From NCBI RefSeq assembly GCF_003023845.1, contig NZ_PYFT01000001.1, positions 930,001 to 994,000 on the forward strand: DNA of 64,000 nt, in the 5' to 3' direction. The stretch comes from Adhaeribacter arboris. Its GTDB lineage: Bacteria > Bacteroidota > Bacteroidia > Cytophagales > Hymenobacteraceae. The notes beneath the pieces are model-generated. The model had not been told where the DNA came from. It made no database searches and was given only the letters and a program-made list of their open reading frames with translations. Shown here in pieces: positions 43,369 through 50,931 of this stretch (position 1 is the first letter of the stretch; each line of letters starts with the position of its first letter). The position numbers and the translations under genes are program-made.

Positions 43369-44616
43369 ATTCTGGGCCTGGCTCCGCACGTATTCCGAGG
43401 GCGTTTGGCCGGTTTGTTTTTTAAATACCGCATTAAAAGTAGCTTTGGAGTTAAAACCGGCTTCTTCGGCAATGGCTAAGTTCGTTAAATGTTTGAATTT
43501 AGGATCGACCAACAATAACTGCGCTTCGGCTACCCGGTACTGATTGATAAAATCGTAAAAATTTTTATCTAATTTATTGTTGATGATTTGTGATAAATGG
43601 TGTTTGGGAATCTGGAGAAGCGCCGCTAAATCCTGAATGGTAATATTACTTTGCCGGTAAGGCTTTTCTGCTTCCATATAATCCAGCAAACGATTCAAAT
43701 AATTTTGGCTTTCTTCCGATTTTAAACTCGACTTTTGGTATTTTGGCACAGATTCCTGCGTTGTCTCCAAATTATCCGCATGAGGAGATTGGGTTGGTAA
43801 AGGGGCATCGTTTGAAGAGGAAATGGGTGCTTTCTGGTCGTAAGTAGATACCTGGTTTGGAAAAGAAGCCGGTAAAACGGGTCGGTTGACAAAAACCTGG
43901 GGTTGGGCCAAGGCTTTGTACCCAATCCAATAAACCAATGCCACCATCATTAAGTAATGTAAGTGGTAATGATAAATTTCGGTAAGCACGGGTACGTACC
44001 ATTTTTTGGCGTAAAAAGCAATGGCTGCCACAAAAAAGATACTTAAAATGGCATAGATAAATTGCTTTAGCCACTGTAAACGGATTTTTTCCAGCTCCGA
44101 AAAAGTATCTAAAATTTTCTTTTCGTACCGATACAAAGCCTTCAAGGAATAAACCAGGTAAAAAAGTATTTGAAATAAAGTCGCCTGGCCTAACAAACCG
44201 AAATCGTCTTTACGGGCCGTTTCAAAATCATTTAAATAAGCAATTTTCTCAGCGGTAGATTGTAAATAATAAGGTAACAGATAAATAAAAGTTACAATTG
44301 CCGGTATAAAGTGAATCAAGTCCGTGCGCCTAAACCGGGGAGCCCGAGAGGTAATTTTCCGGGTAAAAAGATATAGCAACGGACCAAAGAACAAAGGATT
44401 TAGCCAGCCAATTTTACTTAAATGCGGAAGAGTAATAAAAAACTCCCGAGTGTCGAATGCTACCAATATCGATTGAATAGACACCAGAAAAATGAAAGCT
44501 CCCAGCAGCCGGTTAGCTAATTGGTTGGTTTTACGGGTAAATAAAAGAACAGCCAGCAATATTCCCTGTAAAGCTCCACCTACCAGGATCAACTGCATTA
44601 TTTGGGTAAAATTCAT
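43357..44616 (-). CDS. AraC-family regulator with seven-helix membrane N-terminus
   Basis: A 419-residue protein. Residues about 1-235 hold seven hydrophobic helices. A long polar linker (about 240-310) follows, and the AraC/HTH_18 DNA-binding domain occupies about 315-415 (LLDYMEAEKPYRQSNITIQDLAALL, LAIAEEAGFNSKATFNAVFKKQTGQTPSEYV). The arrangement is common in Bacteroidota as one-component membrane regulators. Downstream on the same strand is the larger S41 peptidase, a likely target. The start ATG at 44616 opens directly into the first helix. Confidence 0.88.
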   Translation of the reverse strand: MNFTQIMQLILVGGALQGILLAVLLFTRKTNQLANRLLGAFIFLVSIQSILVAFDTREFFITLPHLSKIGWLNPLFFGPLLYLFTRKITSRAPRFRRTDLIHFIPAIVTFIYLLPYYLQSTAEKIAYLNDFETARKDDFGLLGQATLFQILFYLVYSLKALYRYEKKILDTFSELEKIRLQWLKQFIYAILSIFFVAAIAFYAKKWYVPVLTEIYHYHLHYLMMVALVYWIGYKALAQPQVFVNRPVLPASFPNQVSTYDQKAPISSSNDAPLPTQSPHADNLETTQESVPKYQKSSLKSEESQNYLNRLLDYMEAEKPYRQSNITIQDLAALLQIPKHHLSQIINNKLDKNFYDFINQYRVAEAQLLLVDPKFKHLTNLAIAEEAGFNSKATFNAVFKKQTGQTPSEYVRSQAQNVRT

Positions 44617-44834
44617 AATTAATCAGCCAGTAATGCTACAAATTTAGTAAATGTATGGCTTAATGCCGCTGTACTTTGCTTTTACCAATAATCATTTCAC
44701 TTATTTTTAACCTTACTACCTATTTATTTATAAACGTGACTCCATATAAGGGAAAGATTTACGGGTTGATATTAAAACTTCTTTCGAATAAAATAATTTA
44801 GACCTTACCCTGATTTGAGTATATTGGCGCCGAA

Positions 44835-44878
44835 TAAAATGAAACTGGAAGGTTATTTTCGTTTCCAGTTTCATTTTA
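44835..44878. promoter_or_regulatory. Perfect 16-bp hairpin just upstream of the sulfotransferase-like gene
   Basis: Arms TAAAATGAAACTGGAA (44835-44850) and TTCCAGTTTCATTTTA (44863-44878) with a 12-base loop, ending 16 bp before the ATG at 44895. It lies in the leader of a divergent gene pair, so a terminator of an upstream plus-strand gene is unlikely. It could be an attenuator, an mRNA-stability element or the end of a short leader transcript. Confidence 0.6.
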
Positions 44879-44894
44879 AATCTAAATAAAATGT

Positions 44895-45608
44895 ATGGTA
44901 ATTCATTTAATTTCCGGACCCCGTAATATTTCTACGGCCTTGATGTATTCATTTGCTCAACGAGGAGATATGAAAGTAATGGATGAACCGTTTTATGCTT
45001 TTTACCTGATTTTAACCGGTTTAGAACATCCCGGCAAAGATGAAATTTTAAAAACTTTAGAACCCGATCCGAAAAAAGTATTTACCCAGATAAAAAGTTT
45101 AGAACAAAAACACGGCAACGTATTTATCAAAAATATGGGGCATCACCTGCAAGGCTTTGATTATAGCTCTATCGTGTTATTTCAAAATGTGTTTCTCATC
45201 CGCGACCCCGGCCAAATGCTTTTATCGTACGCCAAAGTAAGAGAACAGCCTACTTTAAACGACATTGGTTTAAAGCAACAAGCCGAGCTTTTTGCCTGGT
45301 TACAAGCCGAAGGACAACAACCAATCGTTCTAGATGGCAACGAACTCCGGAAAAACCCAAGTGTTATTTTAGAAAAATTGTGCGAGCAATTAGGCTTACC
45401 ATTTACCAAGGCTATGCTTTCCTGGCCGGCTGGCCCTCGGGCAGAAGATGGTTGCTGGGCTCCTTACTGGTACACCCAGGTACATCAGTCCACTAATTTT
45501 ATGCCGCCCGAACCAGATACTACTTCATTACCAAACTATTTGCTCCACACGTACGAAGAAGCTTTACCTTATTATACTACCTTAAAAAATTACGCCCTTA
45601 AAGCCTGA
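44895..45608 (+). CDS. Sulfotransferase-like P-loop protein
   Basis: A 237-residue protein with the sulfotransferase fold. The N-terminal HLISGPRNISTALMYSF fits the PAPS-phosphosulfate loop region, and VFLIRDPGQMLLSY the 3'-phosphate-binding Arg/Ser motif. A C-terminal WAPYWYTQVH segment is shared with the family seen fused to class-IV aminotransferases in plants. The catalytic base is not obvious, so true sulfotransfer is uncertain. The next gene, a class-IV aminotransferase, starts 2 bp after this stop, so the two are translationally linked. The start ATG at 44895 follows a strong leader hairpin; an in-frame TTG start upstream is not needed. Confidence 0.82.
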   Translation: MVIHLISGPRNISTALMYSFAQRGDMKVMDEPFYAFYLILTGLEHPGKDEILKTLEPDPKKVFTQIKSLEQKHGNVFIKNMGHHLQGFDYSSIVLFQNVFLIRDPGQMLLSYAKVREQPTLNDIGLKQQAELFAWLQAEGQQPIVLDGNELRKNPSVILEKLCEQLGLPFTKAMLSWPAGPRAEDGCWAPYWYTQVHQSTNFMPPEPDTTSLPNYLLHTYEEALPYYTTLKNYALKA

Positions 45609-45610
45609 TT

Positions 45611-46513
45611 ATGCTGCAACAATACGATCCCCGGAATGCTGAAATAAAAGTTTGGGTCAATGGTTTATGTTCCCGGCAAGATGCCCGCGTTTCCGTTTTT
45701 GATAGTGCGGTGCAAGGCGGCGATGCGGTTTGGGAAGGAATCCGGATATACCACGGTTATGCTTTTATGCTGGAGCAGCACATAGACCGCTTACAGGAAT
45801 CGGCCCATGCTTTAGCATTTGCCCACGTGCCCACCAGGGAGGAAATCAAAGAAGCAGTATTTGCTACCTTACAAGCCAACAGAATGAAGGATAACGCGCA
45901 CATCCGGTTAACGCTAACCCGCGGCGAAAAAATAACGTCGGGCATGGATCCCCGGTTAAACCAAAAAGGTTGCACCTTAATTGTACTAGCCGAACACAAA
46001 CCACCGGTTTATGATAATTCTGCCGGAATACGGTTAATTACCAGCGGTATCCGGCGCAACAATCCGCAGTTTTTGGATTCTAAAATTCACCATAACAATT
46101 TACTAAATAATATTTTAGCCAAAATTGAAGCCAACGTAGCCGGAGCCGACGATGCTTTAATGCTGGATGGACAAGGTTTTGTGGCTGAAACCAATGCTAC
46201 AAATTTATTTATGGTAAAAAAAGGCATTTTGTATACTCCACTGCCAGATGCTTGTTTACCCGGTATAACCCGTAAATTGGTGCTGGAAATGGCGGCAGAA
46301 TTAAAAATACCTGCCATGGAAAAAAACGTATCTCTTACCGAATTTTACAATGCCGATGAGGTATTTGCCACCGGAACCATGGGGGAACTAACGCCCGTGC
46401 AAGAGATTGATGGCCGCAAAATTTTAAACCGCAGCCAATCTGAGGTTTTAAACAAATTGAAGCAGCATTTTACGACTAAGATTGAAGTATACGGTGTTAA
46501 ACTTCCTTTTTAA
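45611..46513 (+). CDS. Class IV aminotransferase (BCAT/D-amino-acid transaminase-like)
   Basis: A 300-residue PLP enzyme of fold type IV. The opening VWVNG..., SVFDSAVQGGDAVWEGIRIY, and the Schiff-base Lys158 in LDSKIHHNNLLNNIL are in the usual places. The later phrases MLDGQGFVAETNATNLF and LPGITRKLVLEMA bind the PLP phosphate. It could transaminate branched-chain or D-amino acids or cleave aminodeoxychorismate; the sequence alone does not decide. Because it directly follows a sulfotransferase-like gene (2-bp gap), its substrate may be shared with that protein. It ends the two-gene operon. Confidence 0.87.
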   Translation: MLQQYDPRNAEIKVWVNGLCSRQDARVSVFDSAVQGGDAVWEGIRIYHGYAFMLEQHIDRLQESAHALAFAHVPTREEIKEAVFATLQANRMKDNAHIRLTLTRGEKITSGMDPRLNQKGCTLIVLAEHKPPVYDNSAGIRLITSGIRRNNPQFLDSKIHHNNLLNNILAKIEANVAGADDALMLDGQGFVAETNATNLFMVKKGILYTPLPDACLPGITRKLVLEMAAELKIPAMEKNVSLTEFYNADEVFATGTMGELTPVQEIDGRKILNRSQSEVLNKLKQHFTTKIEVYGVKLPF

Positions 46514-46717
46514 AATAATTACGGGAGATGCTTTAAAAAGTAAATTTAATCTGATAAAATCTGTTTGTTTTTCTTCTTATATCTGAGTAACCTAAAACTT
46601 TAGTTTCTATTTTCTGGGTAATTATTCATTAAATTTCCTATTTTACCCGTCTTTTATTTGTGCTCACCTGCTTGCGCGGGTTTTTGAAAGTTTTTGTACG
46701 TTTTTCACGCTGCGCTC

Positions 46718-47425
46718 ATGAAACCTATTGTACAAATCTCCCTTGACCTTACTAATATGGAAGAAGCTCTCCAAACGGCCGCTCTAGCCCGACGGGCCGG
46801 AGTAGATTGGTTAGAGGCAGGCACTCCCTTAATTTTAGCCGAAGGATTACACGGGGTGCGGCAATTAGCGCAAAATTTTCCGGGAGTTCCTATAGTTGCC
46901 GATTTAAAAACCATGGACGGTGGTTACCTGGAAGTAGAAATGATGGCAAAAGCGGGCGCTACCCACGTAGTGGTAATGGCGAGGGCGCACGAAGAAACCA
47001 TTAAATGCGTGGTAAAAGCCGGTCGTGATTTCGGAGTTAAAGTAATGGGCGATAATATGGTTTGTCCCGATATGGTGGCAGGAGCCAAGTGGCTGGAAGA
47101 TTTAGGTTGCGATTACGTCATTCATCACATTGGATACGACGAAAGGCGGGGAATTGCGGCTCAAGGCAGATTAATGCCTAGTCCATTGGACCAGTTGCGG
47201 GAAGTAGTGCAAGCCGTTTCTATTCCGGTACAAGCAGTAGGTGGCTTATCCCTGGAACAAGCCATTCGTTGTCCGGAATACGGCGCTCCTTTGGTAGTAC
47301 TCGGTGCGCCTTTAACCATTGACGCAGATGCCTTTAAAACGGCTGATGGCGATCTGGAAAGCTCTCTACGACTAATTTGTGATAAAATCCACGCCTACGG
47401 TGACGTTCCGGTAGGTAGAATTTAA
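46718..47425 (+). CDS. HUMPS-family decarboxylase/synthase (3-hexulose-6-phosphate synthase/KGPDC-like)
   Basis: 235 residues from the ATG at 46718; an in-frame TTG at 46694 adds eight residues that do not look native. It is a TIM barrel of the orotidine-monophosphate-decarboxylase suprafamily with the defining DxKTxDxG motif (VADLKTMDGGYLEVE), the HHIGYDER strand and a C-terminal GGL...VVLGAPLT phosphate-binding region. Members form or cleave C-C bonds next to a keto group, as in formaldehyde fixation (HPS) or 3-keto-gulonate-6-phosphate decarboxylation (KGPDC). Which applies is not shown. It heads a same-strand set with ADH, SDR and isomerase genes, which suggests a sugar-acid pathway rather than formaldehyde fixation; no Phi isomerase is present. 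Confidence 0.82.
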   Translation: MKPIVQISLDLTNMEEALQTAALARRAGVDWLEAGTPLILAEGLHGVRQLAQNFPGVPIVADLKTMDGGYLEVEMMAKAGATHVVVMARAHEETIKCVVKAGRDFGVKVMGDNMVCPDMVAGAKWLEDLGCDYVIHHIGYDERRGIAAQGRLMPSPLDQLREVVQAVSIPVQAVGGLSLEQAIRCPEYGAPLVVLGAPLTIDADAFKTADGDLESSLRLICDKIHAYGDVPVGRI

Positions 47426-47437
47426 ATTGGAAGTTGC

Positions 47438-47547
47438 AAGTTGCAGGTTACAAGTTAGAGAAGTTGAAATTTGTAGATTTTAGCTTCTATACGCAGCTAC
47501 TATTTTACTTATTTTAAAATACTTTTTAATTTTCTAACCTGCAACTT
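47438..47547. repeat. 13-bp inverted repeat in spacer
   Basis: AAGTTGCAGGTTA at 47438-47450 and its reverse complement TAACCTGCAACTT at 47535-47547, inside a spacer made of near-repeated short words (AAGTTGCAAGTTGCAGG on the left; ACCTAAAACCTAAAACTT on the right). The loop is too long for an obvious terminator. The arrangement resembles short intergenic word repeats elsewhere in the window. Confidence 0.45.
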
Positions 47548-47583
47548 CTTACCTAAAACCTAAAACTTACTACTAAAATAAAT

Positions 47584-48609
47584 ATGAAATCTGCTGCTGT
47601 TGTAAATTTTGCGCCGGAGAAAGGATCGGTGGAAGTACGGGAAATTGCCGAACCTACCATTGGGGAGGAAGATGTATTGCTGGAGGTAGCCAACGTAGGG
47701 GTTTGCGGTTCCGATTTGCACCAGTGGACCGCCGATCATTCCTGGCCGGTCAATTACCCGGTAGTATTGGGGCACGAGTTTGGTGGACATATCGCCGCTT
47801 TGGGTAGTAAAGTAGTAGGCTGGCAAGAAGGAGATCGAGTTGTAAGTGAAACAGCAGCGGTGATTGATCCGAACAATCCCATGAGCCGGAGCGGTTTGTA
47901 TAATCTCGATCCTACCCGGAAAGGCTTTGGTTACGGCGTAAACGGGGCCATGACCCGTTTTGTGCGAGTACCCGCCCGCTGCTTACACAAAGTACCCGAT
48001 AAATTAGCCTTTGAAGAAGCCTGTTTAACCGAACCTTGCTGCGTAGCCTTTAACGCCTTAGTAGAAAATTCCCGGATAAAACCAGGCGACCGGGTTATTG
48101 TGCTCGGACCCGGTACCATTGGTATTTTGTGCGCGGCAGTAGCCAAGCTTTGCGGAGCCGAAGTAGCGCTGGTGGGTTTAGAAGCCGATCGGCACCGGTT
48201 ACATATTGGGGCACAATACGGTTGCGAAGCTATTGTGGGAGATGCGACCCCTTGGGCCCAGGAACGCGATGGTTTAGGCGCAGATTGCGTGATTGATGCC
48301 GCCGGCGTGAGCGCTACCTTAAAAATGGCTTTACAATTGGTGCGTCCGAATGGGCACATAGCCAAAGTAGGGTGGGGTCCGCAACCTTTAAATTTTTCGC
48401 TCGATCCTTTGGTGCAGAAAAATGTAACCCTACAGGGAAGTTTCAGCCATAATTGGCCCGTGTGGGAACGAGTTATTGCTTTACTGGCCAGCGGACAATT
48501 AAACGTGAAGCCTATTATTGGCGGGGTGTGGCCTATTACCGAATGGCACGAAGCTTTTGATAAGATGCACCGCGGAGAAGTAGTAAAAAGTGTGCTAAAA
48601 CCAGTTTAA
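47584..48609 (+). CDS. Zinc-dependent alcohol/polyol dehydrogenase (MDR family), structural zinc loop reduced
   Basis: A 341-residue medium-chain dehydrogenase. Catalytic-zinc ligands are Cys41 (GVCGSDLH), His64 and Glu65 (LGHEFGG). NAD-binding GPGTIG is in VIVLGPGTIGILCAA. The four-cysteine structural-zinc lobe normally found around residues 90-115 is absent; that stretch reads as a polar loop without Cys. It probably oxidises a secondary hydroxyl on a sugar or sugar acid. The gene is followed after 2 bp by an SDR gene, so translation is coupled. The 158-bp spacer before it contains an inverted repeat and may hold an internal promoter. Confidence 0.88.
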   Translation: MKSAAVVNFAPEKGSVEVREIAEPTIGEEDVLLEVANVGVCGSDLHQWTADHSWPVNYPVVLGHEFGGHIAALGSKVVGWQEGDRVVSETAAVIDPNNPMSRSGLYNLDPTRKGFGYGVNGAMTRFVRVPARCLHKVPDKLAFEEACLTEPCCVAFNALVENSRIKPGDRVIVLGPGTIGILCAAVAKLCGAEVALVGLEADRHRLHIGAQYGCEAIVGDATPWAQERDGLGADCVIDAAGVSATLKMALQLVRPNGHIAKVGWGPQPLNFSLDPLVQKNVTLQGSFSHNWPVWERVIALLASGQLNVKPIIGGVWPITEWHEAFDKMHRGEVVKSVLKPV

Positions 48610-48611
48610 CC

Positions 48612-49427
48612 ATGCGGCTGCAAAACAAAGTAATAATTGTTACGGGCAGTTGTACGGGCATTGGCAAAGCTATTGCCGAACGCTGCGTGGCCGAAGGTGC
48701 CCAGGTAATTATTCACGGTTTAGAAAAAGAATTAGGGGAGGAGGTGGTAGAGCGTTTGGGCTCCTGTAATGCCACTTTGCACATTGAAGACCTGACTTCT
48801 CCTGGCGCTTCGCAACGATTAGTAAACCTTGCCCTGGAAGTTTTTGGCCGGCTGGATGCCATTGTTAATAATGCCGCTTGGGTTATCAGCTCCAACATTC
48901 ATACAACCGACGAAGCTTTTTTACGCCGGGTTTTAGAAATAAATACCATAGCGCCGTTCGCCTTAATTAAAGCCGCTTTGCCGCACTTAAGCCAGGTTAG
49001 AGGTTGCGTGCTGAACATTGGTTCGGTAAATGCCTACAGCGGCGAGCCTAATTTAATGGCTTACAGTGTCTCCAAAGGGGCACTTATGACATTAACGCGC
49101 AATTTAGGGGATACGCTACATCGGGAAAACGGGGTGCGGGTGAACCAGATTAATCCGGGATGGGTACTTACCGAAAACGAAGCGCAACGCAAACACGAAC
49201 AAGGCCTACCAGAAGATTGGTACACCGAAATACCATCGGTATTTGCTCCGGCCGGTCGGATTTTGTGGCCGTCTGAGATGGCCGCGGCGGCCGTTTACTG
49301 GTTAGCCGACGAAAGCGGCCCCATTAGCGGACAGGTAGTAGATTTAGAGCAACATCCCTTTATTGGCCGTAACCCACCAAAAGATACTTCCACTATTCCC
49401 AATTCGGTTAGAGAAGAAAGTAAGTAA
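48612..49427 (+). CDS. Short-chain dehydrogenase/reductase
   Basis: A 271-residue classical SDR. TGSCTGIG at residues 11-18 binds the dinucleotide, NNAA (IVNNAAWV) stabilises the core, the catalytic Ser is in NIGSVNAYSG, and YxxxK is in AYSVSKGA. The C-terminus WLADESGPISGQVVDLE is the usual SDR ending. It starts 2 bp after the ADH stop. Two dehydrogenases in tandem suggest sequential oxidation/reduction, that is net epimerisation or conversion to a keto-acid, in the pathway with the HUMPS and TIM-barrel enzymes. Confidence 0.9.
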   Translation: MRLQNKVIIVTGSCTGIGKAIAERCVAEGAQVIIHGLEKELGEEVVERLGSCNATLHIEDLTSPGASQRLVNLALEVFGRLDAIVNNAAWVISSNIHTTDEAFLRRVLEINTIAPFALIKAALPHLSQVRGCVLNIGSVNAYSGEPNLMAYSVSKGALMTLTRNLGDTLHRENGVRVNQINPGWVLTENEAQRKHEQGLPEDWYTEIPSVFAPAGRILWPSEMAAAAVYWLADESGPISGQVVDLEQHPFIGRNPPKDTSTIPNSVREESK

Positions 49428-49525
49428 AATGCACATAACTAACTTAAAAACTTTAGCTTAAGTACTTCGACGAACTTAGTTTAAACTATCATTTATACTA
49501 AGTTATTAATTATCAATAATTTACT

Positions 49526-49560
49526 AATCGATCAACAAACAACTAATAACTAATAACCAC
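49526..49560 (+). repeat. Short AAC-rich word repeat before the TIM-barrel isomerase gene
   Basis: AATCGATCAACAAACAACT followed by two AATAAC-type units, ending 2 bp before the ATG at 49563. Closely related blocks occur at 53643-53677 and, as the right arm of an inverted repeat, at 16416-16444. Being just upstream of starts, they may affect ribosome access or simply be a genomic word family. Confidence 0.5.
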
Positions 49561-49562
49561 TC

Positions 49563-50456
49563 ATGCCCCAATTAGCTGCTTTCCCGAAAGCTTTTATGCA
49601 AGCGCTTTGCCAGGACGGCACCATGCGCGTTTCCGAATGGATTGAACTTGCCGTAAAATTAGACATTGATGGCTTGGAGTGGTACGCGGGTTTTCTGGAA
49701 ATGGCCGATGAATGTAACTGGTCCCGTTTCCGGCAGCAGGTAGAAGATCATGGTAAGGTAATTCCCATGCTCTGCTGCTCCCCGGATTTTACGCATCCGG
49801 ATGTAGCCTTTCGGCAGAAAGAAATGGCGAAGCAGAAGAACTGGATCGATATGGCTCATACCCTGGGCTGCTCGTATTGCCGGGTACTTTCGGGGCAAAG
49901 GCGGCCGGAGGTAAGTATGCAGGAAGGAATCAATTTAGCGGCGGAGAGCATAGCCGCTTGTTTACCCTACGCTCAGGAACGAGGGATTACTTTAATTTTG
50001 GAAAATCATTATAAGGACGACTTTTGGGAGTATCCGGAGTTTGCCCAGAAAATGGATGTATTCTGGGCTTTAGTGCAGCAAGTCCAACATCCTAATTTCG
50101 GGGTAAATTACGACCCCAGTAATGCTTATCTGGCCGGTGATGATCCATTGGAGTTGCTCCGGTTAGTAGCCAAAAGGGTAGTTACCATGCACGCCAGCGA
50201 TCGTTATTTAATGGAAGGCACCTTAGAAGATTTACGGAAGGAAGAAGGTGGTTCCGCTGGATACGCTAAACGTTTACGCCACGGCGAAATCGGTAAAGGT
50301 TTAAACGACTACGATGCTATTTTTTCCGAATTAAAAAAAGTAGGATTTAATGGCTGGATCAGCATCGAAGATGGGGTAGAAGGAATGGAACAACTGGAAC
50401 GCAGCGTAACTTTCCTCCGCCGCAAAATGGCGGAATACTGGCCGGCGGATAAATAA
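49563..50456 (+). CDS. Sugar phosphate isomerase/epimerase (xylose-isomerase-like TIM barrel)
   Basis: A 297-residue AP-endonuclease-family-2/xylose-isomerase-like TIM barrel. Probable metal-binding acidic and His residues occur in ITLILENHY (Glu and His), GVNYDPSNAYL (Asp), VTMHASDRY (His) and GWISIEDGV (Glu), the typical order for this fold. No signal peptide, so it is cytoplasmic, unlike the exported relative at 56221. It is the last gene of the HUMPS/ADH/SDR set, and probably interconverts a keto- or aldose intermediate. The 135-bp spacer after the SDR contains the AAC-rich repeat. Confidence 0.87.
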   Translation: MPQLAAFPKAFMQALCQDGTMRVSEWIELAVKLDIDGLEWYAGFLEMADECNWSRFRQQVEDHGKVIPMLCCSPDFTHPDVAFRQKEMAKQKNWIDMAHTLGCSYCRVLSGQRRPEVSMQEGINLAAESIAACLPYAQERGITLILENHYKDDFWEYPEFAQKMDVFWALVQQVQHPNFGVNYDPSNAYLAGDDPLELLRLVAKRVVTMHASDRYLMEGTLEDLRKEEGGSAGYAKRLRHGEIGKGLNDYDAIFSELKKVGFNGWISIEDGVEGMEQLERSVTFLRRKMAEYWPADK

Positions 50457-50611
50457 CAAATTCTTTAAATGGCGAGATTTAATCTAAAATTAAGCTTAGG
50501 ATGGAACTTTCGACATCCTCTTACTTTGATTTATAATTGGAGGCATTAACCAATGGTAATACTGTAATTGAAAAATTGTTAGGTCAACAGAATTAAAAAT
50601 TTTTCTATACG

Positions 50612-50884
50612 CTATGACTCTCGGTTCTTTACTCTCTTATATAGGCCATATGCAATCATAATAGAGCCCGTTAAATTACCTAAGAGCCATAATTCCAATA
50701 AGGCAACACTTGCATGACCAAAATCTAAGTAAATACCTATAACTCGCAAGAACTGATGTGTTTTATTTACTAATTCAATGATTAAATAAATACTAAAGAA
50801 ATAAGCTGGAATTAGCATTAAAAACCAACCTTTATTTACAATTTGTATAAATTTAAAAGTATAAAAAGAACTTATTAAAATCAC
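50612..50884 (-). CDS. Small membrane protein, unknown, uncertain start
   Basis: At least 90 residues from a GTG at 50884, with two or three hydrophobic helices and a basic tail (YKRVKNRES). The same frame stays open upstream to about 50956 without an ATG and reads through RKQLFVLSSAYAVILISS, which looks like the missing first helix, so the true start may be further upstream and overlap the end of the acyltransferase-like gene (stop at 50932). It is AT-richer than its neighbours. There is no recognisable family. Being same-strand and close behind that gene, it may be an accessory protein, or a decaying gene. Confidence 0.4.
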   Translation of the reverse strand: MILISSFYTFKFIQIVNKGWFLMLIPAYFFSIYLIIELVNKTHQFLRVIGIYLDFGHASVALLELWLLGNLTGSIMIAYGLYKRVKNRES

Positions 50885-50931
50885 TGCATAAGCAGATGAT
50901 AAAACAAATAATTGTTTCCTTATAACTGCTC

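Noticed and set aside
47931-48365. 144-residue antisense frame opposite the zinc dehydrogenase gene
   Set aside because: Ser/Lys/Pro-rich shadow frame; the plus strand has clear zinc and NAD-binding motifs.
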